A stretch of 63,472 nt of DNA from Phocaeicola_A sp045545095 (GCA_045545095.1 JAZQAG010000051.1:1-63472); one strand, 5' to 3'. Positions 8,543-18,630 are shown, counted from the stretch's first letter. Program-made: numbers and translations. Notes: generated by a model not told the origin, from the letters alone.

Positions 8543-10465
8543 TTAGTGTGTATCTTCACCTTCAGGACTACCATAAACACTTTTGGGGCATAATTCTATA
8601 TAGTCAAATGACAAGAAGCATTCAGGATCATCCAATACCTGACGGAAGCGCAAAGTATATGTCTCTTCAGGATCCAGATATCGCGTAGCCAATATTCGAC
8701 GCAAATTATTAGAATTACCTCTAAGTGTATGTGCGGCATCCCACTGACGGTATGAATCCATACCCTTCATATAACCACGATTATGCATGGCTTTATCATT
8801 TGCCACATTCTCTTCTTCATCATCTGTATCAGCAACCCAACCAATACGTGGATCTCCTCCATACATACGCAAATCTACAGGAATACCACAAGGTTCATTA
8901 TTCAAATAGGCCTGTACCACTCCACGTTCACTACCGACTGTATAACCCAAACGGATTTCATATGTACCAGACGGTACTGGAGGGAGTTTGAATGAAACAT
9001 CAAATATTCCACTGATAGTTACACCATTTGAGTAATAATGCTGCCACCAGGTCTGATCGCTATGCACTCCAACGAAAGTATCATCACTAATGTTCCAACC
9101 AGTAATATATCCTTTCTTCATACCTACCAATTGGTCGGCATTGAAACGACCACGTCCATTACTGTTGATGAAATCGGGGCTGAATGTTGACGCATCTTTT
9201 CGAATACGACGGTTCAACACAATATCACGAACCTCAGTAGAATATACCAGAATATCATCCAAATAATGATATACTCCATTCAATGCATTCTGGTCAGTAT
9301 TACCAGATTCAGAAGGTGAAAGGACTTTCACTCCACGAACCGGTGCATTATTCTGCAATCCTTTACGATTGATGAACAGGCCTGCTGAAGGTCCAGCCAA
9401 ACGCATAATTGTACCAGGACACATCGTCTCATAATACTCTTCCGGATCGCTGACTGAAGTAATCCAACAATGTTCAAGAATCTCACTTGTAGGAGTCAAC
9501 AAGGTGTTGTAATGTCCGATACTCGGAAGCAAGTGATAACTTACAAAACGGTTCAAAGGGTTCTTACGATGTTTGAAATTGTCATCATAATGACCTGCAT
9601 CTTTAGGATAAGTTTCATCATACACAGTCTTTGCATAGGCAATCAAATCGTCTATCGTATAGATTCCTTTTTCATTAAACACCTTATCCGGTTCTACGAA
9701 AGCCGTATATTTGAAGTATCTCTTCTCTGGCCACAAACAAAGAGAAGAGCCCTCAGCCTTACAATTTTTCATGTAGCCTTCAAATACAGAGTCTGGACCG
9801 CATGAATAAGTTAAGTCAATATATTTTTTCAACGAGTCAGCCATACCTGTCAGTTGCAATGCTTGAGTAAACAACAACAACGTTGTATCAGCTGCAATTT
9901 TATCAGGCAGCAAATCACTACTACGTGAAATAACATTAGCAACCACGTGCACTACACCATTTGTTACAGAGTCATCGTACTCTATCATGCGCGCGTTCTT
10001 ATTTACATAATAGATGAGCGCATTGTTGTTATACACGTCTGAATCGCTGGACAACACAATGTAAGAGTCATCCATATTCAATTCAGGCAAAGCTCCTTCA
10101 CTGATATCTGTTGTAAAGAACGCTCCTTTCTTTACAATGTGTGTACGAGCCAAAGTGTCGCAAGTCTCATCAGTAATTGCTTCCAATGAACCAAATCCCA
10201 TATCAGCGATATACTGTTCAACTGCCGCATTGGTAGGAGCAAACAGAGTAAACTCACCATAGGTAGAGAGTAATGCATAATAAGGTGTACGTTTCAAGAT
10301 GTTGATGAAATGCCCGAAACGTTCAGGATTTTCATCCAAATATCCTGCTGCAGTCACCTTGGTGGAAGCGTAGTAGTTAACTACCACATCATCATTGTCC
10401 ACGCAAGCTCCTAAGCCAAAACTCAGACATAGGGCGCAAGCTATATATTTTAATGTTCTCTTCAT
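8543..10465 (-). CDS. Fasciclin (FAS1)-domain lipoprotein, DUF5108-like C terminus
   Basis: This is a 640-residue lipoprotein with lipobox GLGAC (Cys21). The ATG at 10465 is preferred to one 27 bp upstream because MKRTLKYIACAL begins a normal signal peptide. The first FAS1 domain lies at about 35-185 (RFGHFINILKRTPYYALL, FTLFAPTNAAVEQY, closing NGVVHVVANVI). A second, larger FAS1 domain at about 190-430 closes with LNGVYHYLDDILVY. The C-terminal 200 residues form a predicted beta-sandwich (GTYEIRLGYTVGSERGVVQAYLNN) resembling galactose-binding-like or CBM folds; I associate such tails with DUF5108, from memory. It is encoded between the first susD and the second FAS1 gene. Function is unproven. 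Confidence 0.85.
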   Translation of the reverse strand: MKRTLKYIACALCLSFGLGACVDNDDVVVNYYASTKVTAAGYLDENPERFGHFINILKRTPYYALLSTYGEFTLFAPTNAAVEQYIADMGFGSLEAITDETCDTLARTHIVKKGAFFTTDISEGALPELNMDDSYIVLSSDSDVYNNNALIYYVNKNARMIEYDDSVTNGVVHVVANVISRSSDLLPDKIAADTTLLLFTQALQLTGMADSLKKYIDLTYSCGPDSVFEGYMKNCKAEGSSLCLWPEKRYFKYTAFVEPDKVFNEKGIYTIDDLIAYAKTVYDETYPKDAGHYDDNFKHRKNPLNRFVSYHLLPSIGHYNTLLTPTSEILEHCWITSVSDPEEYYETMCPGTIMRLAGPSAGLFINRKGLQNNAPVRGVKVLSPSESGNTDQNALNGVYHYLDDILVYSTEVRDIVLNRRIRKDASTFSPDFINSNGRGRFNADQLVGMKKGYITGWNISDDTFVGVHSDQTWWQHYYSNGVTISGIFDVSFKLPPVPSGTYEIRLGYTVGSERGVVQAYLNNEPCGIPVDLRMYGGDPRIGWVADTDDEEENVANDKAMHNRGYMKGMDSYRQWDAAHTLRGNSNNLRRILATRYLDPEETYTLRFRQVLDDPECFLSFDYIELCPKSVYGSPEGEDTH

Positions 10466-10477
10466 ACTACATTTACT

Positions 10478-10497
10478 ATTTACAATGTACAAATTAC
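10478..10497 (-). repeat. Short dispersed repeat upstream of the FAS1 gene
   Basis: On the minus strand this 20-bp stretch (GTAATTTGTACATTGTAAAT) lies 12 bp upstream of the FAS1 start at 10465. It matches 19 of 20 positions with 44101-44120, which lies upstream of the RND permease start in the same orientation relative to its gene. This is probably an abundant AT-rich Bacteroidales intergenic repeat. A role in expression is not established. Confidence 0.6.
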
Positions 10498-10550
10498 AAT
10501 TCTTATTTCAAAGGGCCGGATACTTCCATCAAATCAGCATCCACCTCTTT

Positions 10551-12221
10551 TTAGTTGTTTGTCAGTTCAGATTCTTCCAGATTTGCATAAGCTGAGTTCT
10601 GTTTCAACAAAGGATTCACCTTCAGTTCGCTTTTTGCATACGGGAAATAAATTCTGTCAGGATTAGCTAATTTAATCTTAATGGCATTCACATTTTCCAA
10701 ATACTTACGTGTAGCCAAAGAGACCAAACGGGTATTATTACCATCACGACGTGCTATACGCACCAAATCAAACCAACGCTTTCCTTCAAACAAGAATTCA
10801 CGATGACGTTCAGCTATCAACAAATCTTCCATCGTTGCTTTTGAATCAGAATAATCACTGAACTTCAATGTTTCTGTCAGATTATTAGCCCGTTTATTTA
10901 CGGTATTAATCAATGCAAATGCCTCTTCGTACTTCTCCGGACCTTGCTGTATCAAAGCTTCTGCCTTGATAAGAATCACATCTGTCAATCGATAGAATAT
11001 CCAATTGGCATTATCTTGTCCACGATACGAGACTGACAATCTGAGGTCATTCTCGGTATTCACATTCTTGGAATTGAAACTTACGTCAAAAAAGAAATAC
11101 TTGCGGACATAATAGCTCGAGTTTTCCATTTCAACGCTGGAGTAAGCACGTCCATCTGTCTTTTTAAACACGATATTCGTTCCTTGTACAACATCCTTTC
11201 GCAAGAAGTCTGGTGCACTCAGACGACCTCGTGGAGTATTGGCATTACCGTAATAATTGGCCACCCATTTATTCTGTCGGCTCTGATTGCTTGAAAAATA
11301 AAGTTCAAACAGACTCTCGAAAGAATTACCCACACCAAAAATCTCGGTATAAGAGTTTCCACATACTGAAGAGCCTATGGGCTGTTCCAGAATCAAAGGA
11401 ATAGAATCTATCAATTCGATGTTGGTTATATTGCCCATATAATCCAAGGCTGACTCATACTGCTTGCGTTTGAAGTCAATCACCATATCACAATATTTGA
11501 TACTATTCTCCCAATCACCTCTCCACAGATAGAGGTCGGCCAACAAAGCCCAAATGGCTACGCGAGTGATGCGGCTGTTATTTTCAGCATAGATTACGTT
11601 GGTATTGTCCAAACGATAACGGCGTACCGCATCATCCTTCACATTCTCCAAATCATTAATCAATGAATCCAAAACATCATTGAAAGGTGTTGCTGGCAAA
11701 ATGTAGTTTTGCGAATCATCAATACTCGGTTCAGTGGTATAAGGAACATCACGGAACGTACGTATCAAATAGAAATAACACAAAGCACGAATGGCCGATG
11801 CTTCAGCAATATTGGCCCGCATTTCTGACTCTGTATAATTAGGGTCAATAGCTTGTACTATAGGCGCATAGTGGCACACTGTATTACAACGATTGATTGC
11901 TGTATAAAATACGGCCCAATTGCACAGGTCGTTAGAAGGAAGCAGATTCTCTTTCAATATCTCATTGATATTGTTCGGAACATTGACTCCCATTCTCAAA
12001 TTATCTGAACGTAACTCGCCCCATACACCCATACGAGTCAAGAAATCCTCACTCTCAAGTGCTTCATAGCAGCTGTTTACTGCACTGGTAACATCATTCT
12101 TATCTGTCCAGTAGTTTTCTAACACCACCTCATTCATAGGCAGGATTTCCAAGAAATCGCTACAACTCGTTAAGCCGGCAGTGATGAGAAGGGCGCAAAC
12201 TATATGTTTGATCTTATTCAT
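10551..12221 (-). CDS. SusD/RagB-family outer-membrane lipoprotein (first pair)
   Basis: This is a 556-residue SusD-like protein with lipobox GLTSC (Cys20). The N-terminal SusD-like domain contains DVTSAVNSCYEALESEDF and the helix pair IAEASAIRALCYFYLIRTFRDVPY (about 135-155). The C-terminal RagB/SusD domain contains WIFYRLTDVILIKAEALIQ and RHREFLFEGKRWFDLVRIAR, strong family signatures. It starts 37 bp after its susC stop and is followed by two FAS1 genes. It should bind oligosaccharide and form the lid on the first SusC. It differs clearly from the second SusD, so the two pairs probably handle different ligands or sizes. Confidence 0.94.
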   Translation of the reverse strand: MNKIKHIVCALLITAGLTSCSDFLEILPMNEVVLENYWTDKNDVTSAVNSCYEALESEDFLTRMGVWGELRSDNLRMGVNVPNNINEILKENLLPSNDLCNWAVFYTAINRCNTVCHYAPIVQAIDPNYTESEMRANIAEASAIRALCYFYLIRTFRDVPYTTEPSIDDSQNYILPATPFNDVLDSLINDLENVKDDAVRRYRLDNTNVIYAENNSRITRVAIWALLADLYLWRGDWENSIKYCDMVIDFKRKQYESALDYMGNITNIELIDSIPLILEQPIGSSVCGNSYTEIFGVGNSFESLFELYFSSNQSRQNKWVANYYGNANTPRGRLSAPDFLRKDVVQGTNIVFKKTDGRAYSSVEMENSSYYVRKYFFFDVSFNSKNVNTENDLRLSVSYRGQDNANWIFYRLTDVILIKAEALIQQGPEKYEEAFALINTVNKRANNLTETLKFSDYSDSKATMEDLLIAERHREFLFEGKRWFDLVRIARRDGNNTRLVSLATRKYLENVNAIKIKLANPDRIYFPYAKSELKVNPLLKQNSAYANLEESELTNN

Positions 12222-12258
12222 ATACTCTATATTTTTTAGCTTTAAATATTTGATTGAT

Positions 12259-15200
12259 TTAGAACTGTACTGTTACACCTGCCGTGAACGATTTGGCGCG
12301 TGGTGTCTGGGCATTATCCGTTACGATACCTAAACCACCATATCCCACTTCAGGGTCAGCACCAGAGTACTTGGTCAGACAGAACAAGTTATTGGCTGAA
12401 ACGTACAGACTCAAACGACTAAGTCCAAATTGCTTGATTACTTTTGGATTAAATGAATAGTTCAACTGGGTATAATTCAAACGGATGAACGAACCATCTT
12501 CCACAAAGCGATCGCTACCCAACCAGTTATAACCGTGTTGACGTAAAGCACGCGGTACAGTGGTCATATCACCTTCTACACGCCAACGCCAATTGACAGC
12601 ACGACTCTGATTGTTGTTTGAGTACATATTCTCGGCATTCATTCGAGCCTTGTTGATAATTTTGTTTCCATAACGGAAATTGAATTGATTGTTCCATGAG
12701 AGACGTCCCCACTTAAGTTTGAAACCGAAACCTCCAGTAAACTTAGGTAAAGAAGAACCCAAATAAACGATATCCAATTCGTCTATCGTACCATCAGCAT
12801 TCACATCATCATAGATGGCATCACCACCACGGAACTCATAATCTACCGAACCTGCACAGAACATCATGGGTTTAGTACGTTGATTCTCATCAAGAATTAC
12901 CACACCGTCTTTGTCACGCACTACAGGAGCATTAGGACCGCTTACTCCAGGAATCTCTTCGGTTGAATATTCTGAATATTGATACACTCCTTTATAACGA
13001 AAGCCATAAATACTACCTAATGCATGATTCAATTCCACACGTGACAAATAAGAACCATTATTACGATCAAACTCATTATTCAAGCTGCTTAAGCAGGTTT
13101 CGTCCATTTTAGTCACTTCATTGCGATTGTTTGCAAAAGTGATATTGAAATCCATGCCGAACTTTCCAGCCTTAATGATTTGATTTCCGTTTAAGTTAAA
13201 CTCCCAACCTATATTCTCCATGTTACCCACATTCTGCCATGAAAGAGTTGAATAACCTGATGAAGTCGGAATACCGCGATTAGCCATCAGCAAATCACTG
13301 GTGTACTGCCAATAGAGTTCGATATTACCTGTGATACGGTCATCAAAGAACCCGAAATCAGCACCCAAGTTATAGGTTTCCTTTTGTTCCCACTTCAGAT
13401 TTTTCATACGGATATTATTAGGATGAATTGAACCTTCTCCCATATATCCACTACCGTTGGCATATTTACTGAAGTACAGGTATTCAGAACCCGGTTGTTT
13501 TCCTACAATACCCCAACCCGGACGAATAGAAAGCATAGAGACCCAAGGTAATGCCTTTTGGAACCAAGGTTCACGGCTTATATTCCAACGCACGGAGAAA
13601 GCAGGGAAATTACCCCATCGCTTATCTGCACCAAATTTGGTCGTACCATCACGACGCACAGAGAAGTCTGCCATATAGCGTCCCTTATATGCATAGTGGG
13701 CTGAATATGTGAAGTAAATGCTTCGCCACTGTCCGCTACCGGTACTCATACCATCAATGATACCGTTGGCTCCCGTACTTTGAATGCTTCCTGAAGGAGT
13801 TCCCCAAGTAACAGTGCTCTGTGAAGTAGATTCACCACTGGTCAATTGTCCTCGCAACAACATGGAAAGTGAATGGTCACGATTCCTGAATACAGGTGTA
13901 AACGTCAACGTATGTGTAGTCGTTATACCGAAATTCTTTGATGAATTAGCCGTCGTACGGTTACTCTGCTTATCAGTCCATCCTGCCGTATTGAGCGAAG
14001 AAGGCATGTATTGGTCTTCATATCGGTTAAAGATATTAAACAACACCTTACCTTCATAATTCAAACGGGTTTTCTCATCACCAATTCCCATCAAATCATA
14101 GCGCAATACGAACTCAGGTTTGATATCGTAACTGGTTTCATGATTTTTAGCATCATAAGCCAAAGCTATAGGATTAGGAATAATGTTATTGTTAGAAATC
14201 ATCTGATCTCGCAATTCTGGGGACACAGATGGAAGCATGTGATAAAACTCCTTCAAATCATTTCCGTAACGATCCTGCTCGTATATGGAAAGGTTAGGCA
14301 TACGGTTGTAAGCCAGTCCCAACAAATTTCCATTGTTCTTCTGATTATTTGTATAGGTCAATGAAATATTTGTCTCAATACGGATACGGTCGCTTACAAA
14401 ATAATCCAAATTCACACGTGAAGTGAAACGATCAAGTTGCTGCTTGATAATAGAACCAGTTTCGTGGTCATATCCGGCACCGATACGGAAATGTGCTTTC
14501 TCACCACCACCACTAAGTGAAACATAGTGATTCTGACGGAAACCAACCTGTTTCACTGCGTCTAACCAATCTGTATTATTGTTATACATTTCATATTCCG
14601 AGAAACTGGGATCGTAGTTCAACTCCACAATATCACTGGCCACATCGCTGAGCGAAGGATTAAAATACTCCTCCTTCAACAACATCGTATACTCATCACC
14701 ATTCAACATTTTGTAACCTTGAGGCTGATAAGTTCCTGTCAGACGATAACTATATTCCACACGGGTTTTTCCACGCGCACCACGCTTGGTCTTGATTTCA
14801 ATCACACCATTGGCACCTTGTGATCCCCAAATTGCCGTAGCTGCAGCATCTTTCAACACTGAGATACTTTGGATATCCTCAGGGTTTACATTCAGCAATT
14901 GTGCAAAGTTTTCTTCATTGGCTGAATTAAAGTCAAAGTTCTCGGTATCCGTTGTCAACACATTACCATCGACTACAATCAAAGGTTCGCTGGAACCATT
15001 GATATTAGATACACCACGCAAGCGCATAGAAGTTCCCGCACCCAAGTTACCAGAATTAGCCACAATATCGAGTCCGGCAATACGTCCTTGCAAGGCTTCG
15101 TCAACAGTCGTAATACCCAATCCCTCAAACTCTGTCATTTCAATACTTTGACGAGCTGTAGAGATTTCGTCCAAAGGAATGGCCAATCCAGATCCATCAG

Positions 15201-15561
15201 CCTTCTTACGAGAAGTAATTACGACCTCATCAATCATGGCTTCATCCTTCATCCTGATATTGAACTTCAGCTTATTGATAGGTAATGTCACGGTCTTGTA
15301 ACCTACATAAGTAACACGCAGTTTATTTTTCGGATTTTTCAATCGGAACGAGAAGTTACCATTGATATCCGTTACAGCATTAGCCACAATACGGTTGGCG
15401 GCATCCAATTCTACTACATTGGCAGCCATCACAGGACCAAAATCATCGGTAACTGTACCGCTGATAATGTCACCAACTTTCTGGGCAAGCGCACTGCTTA
15501 TTGACAATCCTCCACCGAGAATCATCAATCCCATTATCTTTGTTATTCTACTTGTACTCAT
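12259..15561 (-). CDS. SusC/RagA-family TonB-linked outer-membrane transporter (first pair)
   Basis: This 1100-residue SusC transporter has a signal peptide (cut near SALAQ), a carboxypeptidase-D-like domain (about 30-105) and then a canonical TonB box IDEVVIT near residue 115. The plug carries the SusC signatures MRLRGVSNINGSSEPLIVVDG and ISVLKDAAATAIWGSQGANG. The remaining 800 residues are the beta barrel, ending SFTAGVTVQF. It is encoded 40 bp after the large FAS1 lipoprotein gene and 37 bp before susD. Energy would come from a TonB/ExbBD system such as the one at 26.4-31.7 kb. The intact TonB box contrasts with the second SusC. Confidence 0.95.
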   Translation of the reverse strand: MSTSRITKIMGLMILGGGLSISSALAQKVGDIISGTVTDDFGPVMAANVVELDAANRIVANAVTDINGNFSFRLKNPKNKLRVTYVGYKTVTLPINKLKFNIRMKDEAMIDEVVITSRKKADGSGLAIPLDEISTARQSIEMTEFEGLGITTVDEALQGRIAGLDIVANSGNLGAGTSMRLRGVSNINGSSEPLIVVDGNVLTTDTENFDFNSANEENFAQLLNVNPEDIQSISVLKDAAATAIWGSQGANGVIEIKTKRGARGKTRVEYSYRLTGTYQPQGYKMLNGDEYTMLLKEEYFNPSLSDVASDIVELNYDPSFSEYEMYNNNTDWLDAVKQVGFRQNHYVSLSGGGEKAHFRIGAGYDHETGSIIKQQLDRFTSRVNLDYFVSDRIRIETNISLTYTNNQKNNGNLLGLAYNRMPNLSIYEQDRYGNDLKEFYHMLPSVSPELRDQMISNNNIIPNPIALAYDAKNHETSYDIKPEFVLRYDLMGIGDEKTRLNYEGKVLFNIFNRYEDQYMPSSLNTAGWTDKQSNRTTANSSKNFGITTTHTLTFTPVFRNRDHSLSMLLRGQLTSGESTSQSTVTWGTPSGSIQSTGANGIIDGMSTGSGQWRSIYFTYSAHYAYKGRYMADFSVRRDGTTKFGADKRWGNFPAFSVRWNISREPWFQKALPWVSMLSIRPGWGIVGKQPGSEYLYFSKYANGSGYMGEGSIHPNNIRMKNLKWEQKETYNLGADFGFFDDRITGNIELYWQYTSDLLMANRGIPTSSGYSTLSWQNVGNMENIGWEFNLNGNQIIKAGKFGMDFNITFANNRNEVTKMDETCLSSLNNEFDRNNGSYLSRVELNHALGSIYGFRYKGVYQYSEYSTEEIPGVSGPNAPVVRDKDGVVILDENQRTKPMMFCAGSVDYEFRGGDAIYDDVNADGTIDELDIVYLGSSLPKFTGGFGFKLKWGRLSWNNQFNFRYGNKIINKARMNAENMYSNNNQSRAVNWRWRVEGDMTTVPRALRQHGYNWLGSDRFVEDGSFIRLNYTQLNYSFNPKVIKQFGLSRLSLYVSANNLFCLTKYSGADPEVGYGGLGIVTDNAQTPRAKSFTAGVTVQF

Positions 15562-15601
15562 AATTATTCAATTTGTTTATCTTCTCTACCACGTTCTTCA
15601 T

Positions 15602-18199
15602 TTACTTTTTATAGAACAGTGGTTTATCAATCAAGTGAATGACAGCCGATGACGAAGTTTCAATTGTTGTAGCAGTTGAAGCATCAGCACTACCATATTG
15701 ATATTCACGTGCCATCAGATTGTAAAGTTTCTTACCATTTACTTCTGTAGTAATAACCTTACTTGACGTCTCACTCTTAGCATTGTCCCATAATTCTATT
15801 GCATCTCCTGTAGAAAAAGCCGAAATACGATAGAATCGTTTGGTAACAGGATCAATCAGAGCTGTTTCAAAATCGCCACTTTCAGGAGCGGCATTAATGA
15901 AAAGAGCATTATCCTGAATATGGTATTTCAAGAAGTTCTCTATCGCCAAAGAATCACGAGTTGCACCAGACAAATCGCCAGCATCAGTTGCAGCACCGAC
16001 ATCTTCCCATGTCGGCAATTGTCCTGTACGATGCAGTTCATCGATACTTTCATTCGTAGGCACATACACTGAATAATGATAGGTATTGAATACAGAAATG
16101 TTGGTACCACCACACGCGTAGCGATTATTATGGATAGTCTCATACAATGAGCTACCAGCCATCAATGCAGCAAACTTAGAAAATTCTTCATGTTCGTTCA
16201 AAACATCATATACAGTCTTGCGGGTACCTAAGATTGGACCAGCTTCCAGAATATAGCTTTTTCCATTACCTTCAGTCTGATCATAAATAACACTTACTGG
16301 GATTGGAGCTTCGTTACCCAAACCATCTCCTTCATTTATTTGGAAACCACCCGATACTGTCATACCTTTCGTACCCAATTCAACATTCTCCACCTTAATT
16401 TCTGTACCACCCTTGGTACGATAATAGGTATGTCCGTCCTCAACATTACCAATCACAATATGTGTTTCCAAAATATCTGTCAAACGATTTGTAATCTGGT
16501 AATAGTCTCTCACCTCACCGATACTATCACCCAACTGACGAGCCTCCATATCATAATTCCATACACTGGCCCATACACGTTCATCTTCATCTATCTTTGT
16601 CGGATCGTAATGAAAACGATACAACTGGGTCTTACCCTTACCGTATGAAACAGGGTCAATATATTCCAACAGCGAATTATTGGTCGGAATGAAGAAACTA
16701 TAATAAGTATTCAGAGAATTCAAATATACGTTATATTGCAATTGTTTTACAGCCCAACGCAAGATGGACATCGTTTCATTAATCAATGCGGGGAAGAATA
16801 CACTGATATAAGAAGTAGGGGTATAAACCTTCTTGGTCAGATACACAGCGCCATTACAACCCAACCATACAGAATCAATCATACCGATTTCAAGTCCCAT
16901 CGGGTCGTTAGCATCATTCAACACATTATCGAATTTTGAAGGCACTGATGTGACAAACGAACTGAGCATATTTACATTGATAAGTTCTGCCACCACATGA
17001 TCAGGCACATTATCCCATGTTCCATAATAATTCTTCAACACGCTACCTTCTCCATTCGCTCCGTCCCAATACTCTTGCATAGCTTCATTGGTAGGCACCA
17101 TCATCACTGCCATATCACGCTGCATGGCGATATTAGTACCTTCTTCATTATTCCGACCCGCATAATAGGCATTCCATTCAGGGTCAAATTTCAAAGTGGA
17201 AAGTACAGCCTTCCCTTCCGGAGTCTGAGTCAATGAAGCACCTCCTACTGACTTGTTAGAAAAGAAGCGTTTGGTAAATACCGTATCCACTTCGGCCTGA
17301 TACAGATAATTATACTGTTGAGTAACACTACCATTTTGGTCAGGATTGCGGTCCGGATATGGAGCACAGAAACGTTCCAATAGACTATTAAATTCAGAAG
17401 TATTCTGCTTGCTGGCTATCAATTCTGCCATATTAGGACGTGGGGTTATCACCTCCGCCATACGATGGATAAATCCATTAGAACATTTGATGTTACCTTC
17501 TTCTACCTGTATTCCATTCACACTGGCATCACCAGGCTGACGATTGGTCGTATAGTTAAACAAGAAATTATAATCCTCATTGGTAATATGTTTCTTTTCC
17601 AACTGTTTTTCTATAAAGAACAGCAATGGTACCACCGAATTGTCTGTCATACAAACCATCGGCTTACCACTTTCTCGATAATATTTCCAATAACGGCTTT
17701 CCGGCATTTGCTCTGCAGTCAATACCGCCACAGAATCATACACCGAGCTGGAAGCAAAACGACGCATACACTCACCTTCCGTGGGAGGTGTTCCCTCCAC
17801 ACTCGGCAGTGTACTCAACTGCATAGAGTTATCAATCATGCTTCCAAACAGAAGCAATTTCTTCTGAGATTGAGAAAGCTGGTCATAGCTTTTCACTCCC
17901 CAAGAATTGTTACTATAAAAGCGCTCGTAAGCAGCATCATCTGCCACAAACAAGGTTTTAGAACCAGTCTTAGCCAGCACTTCCTTGTAGCCCAAGTCTT
18001 CAATCAATCGTACTGTATTGGTATAATTCCCCCGTTCATCAAGCCAACTATAAATGCTCGAGCCCCATCCTTCAGGATTACGCTCATCCAAATCATAGTC
18101 AGTACATGACGTCAAGGTATTACCACCAGCAAACAGCACTCCGGCAACCAGCATCATCAAATGCCGACTCCTCTTCCAGAATTGTTTTTCGGTTTTCAT
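15602..18199 (-). CDS. Four-repeat fasciclin (FAS1) lipoprotein, first gene of the locus
   Basis: This is an 865-residue lipoprotein; a start 13 codons upstream at 18238 is also possible. The ATG at 18199 gives signal peptide MKTEKQFWKRSRHLMMLVAG with lipobox LTSC (Cys32). Four FAS1-like units are visible: about 45-250 (KTLFVADDAAYERFY, closing SNGFIHRMAEVI), 251-470 (MAVMMVPTNEAMQEYW), 470-640 (YYSFFIPTNNSLLEYI) and 666-865 (HYSVYVPTNESIDELH, closing SAVIHLIDKPLF). FAS1 domains mediate adhesion or glycan/protein binding in other organisms. As first gene before susC it may act as a long, flexible surface receptor; this is inference. Confidence 0.85.
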   Translation of the reverse strand: MKTEKQFWKRSRHLMMLVAGVLFAGGNTLTSCTDYDLDERNPEGWGSSIYSWLDERGNYTNTVRLIEDLGYKEVLAKTGSKTLFVADDAAYERFYSNNSWGVKSYDQLSQSQKKLLLFGSMIDNSMQLSTLPSVEGTPPTEGECMRRFASSSVYDSVAVLTAEQMPESRYWKYYRESGKPMVCMTDNSVVPLLFFIEKQLEKKHITNEDYNFLFNYTTNRQPGDASVNGIQVEEGNIKCSNGFIHRMAEVITPRPNMAELIASKQNTSEFNSLLERFCAPYPDRNPDQNGSVTQQYNYLYQAEVDTVFTKRFFSNKSVGGASLTQTPEGKAVLSTLKFDPEWNAYYAGRNNEEGTNIAMQRDMAVMMVPTNEAMQEYWDGANGEGSVLKNYYGTWDNVPDHVVAELINVNMLSSFVTSVPSKFDNVLNDANDPMGLEIGMIDSVWLGCNGAVYLTKKVYTPTSYISVFFPALINETMSILRWAVKQLQYNVYLNSLNTYYSFFIPTNNSLLEYIDPVSYGKGKTQLYRFHYDPTKIDEDERVWASVWNYDMEARQLGDSIGEVRDYYQITNRLTDILETHIVIGNVEDGHTYYRTKGGTEIKVENVELGTKGMTVSGGFQINEGDGLGNEAPIPVSVIYDQTEGNGKSYILEAGPILGTRKTVYDVLNEHEEFSKFAALMAGSSLYETIHNNRYACGGTNISVFNTYHYSVYVPTNESIDELHRTGQLPTWEDVGAATDAGDLSGATRDSLAIENFLKYHIQDNALFINAAPESGDFETALIDPVTKRFYRISAFSTGDAIELWDNAKSETSSKVITTEVNGKKLYNLMAREYQYGSADASTATTIETSSSAVIHLIDKPLFYKK

Positions 18200-18266
18200 A
18201 CTTTTACCATTTTTTGTTGATATTGTTTTTTCATTCATATTTCATCAGGGTAAAATTTCCTCGATG

Positions 18267-18274
18267 CAAAATTA
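18267..18274 (-). promoter_or_regulatory. Candidate -7 box for the FAS1/Sus operon
   Basis: The minus strand reads TAATTTTG, matching the Bacteroides -7 consensus TAnnTTTG, 29 bp from the upstream start codon and 68 bp from the preferred one. No good TTTG -33 box sits 19-21 bp further upstream, so this may be an activator-dependent or weak promoter. Confidence 0.4.
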
Positions 18275-18599
18275 GACATAAACATCCTAAAAGGTTTGCC
18301 GTTTTGTCCTTTCTACTTTTCTGCTCGTTACACTGTTTTTAAAATTGTTTCATCTATTTTGCTATTTGTTTCAGTAGCGCAATACAGACCTCTAAAGCAA
18401 GAAAACAAACATTCTTTTTCACAGCAAACGCCCATCGCAGATTGATGACAAGCTAAATCCCACACAAAGAATTCCCTATATATAAATAGGTGGAAAACAC
18501 AGGCAAAAGAACACTATTATCCACTAAATCAGTTCTATCATCCATCCCCCCAAGAAGAGAAATAGTAAACAGAACATCAGCATTTTAACCTTCTTTTTA

Positions 18600-18630
18600 T
18601 TGTCCAATCGAATAAAAAGCCGTATCTTTG
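18600..18630 (+). promoter_or_regulatory. Promoter of rpsA
   Basis: TTG (18600-18602) and TATCTTTG (18623-18630) are separated by 20 bp, as expected for the primary Bacteroides sigma factor. The start codon is 69 bp downstream, leaving a roughly 60-nt AT-rich leader. Confidence 0.65.

Noticed and set aside
17465..18109. 214-residue plus-strand ORF
   Set aside because: It lies antisense to the FAS1 lipoprotein gene and has no domain or signal features; a shadow of the real gene.
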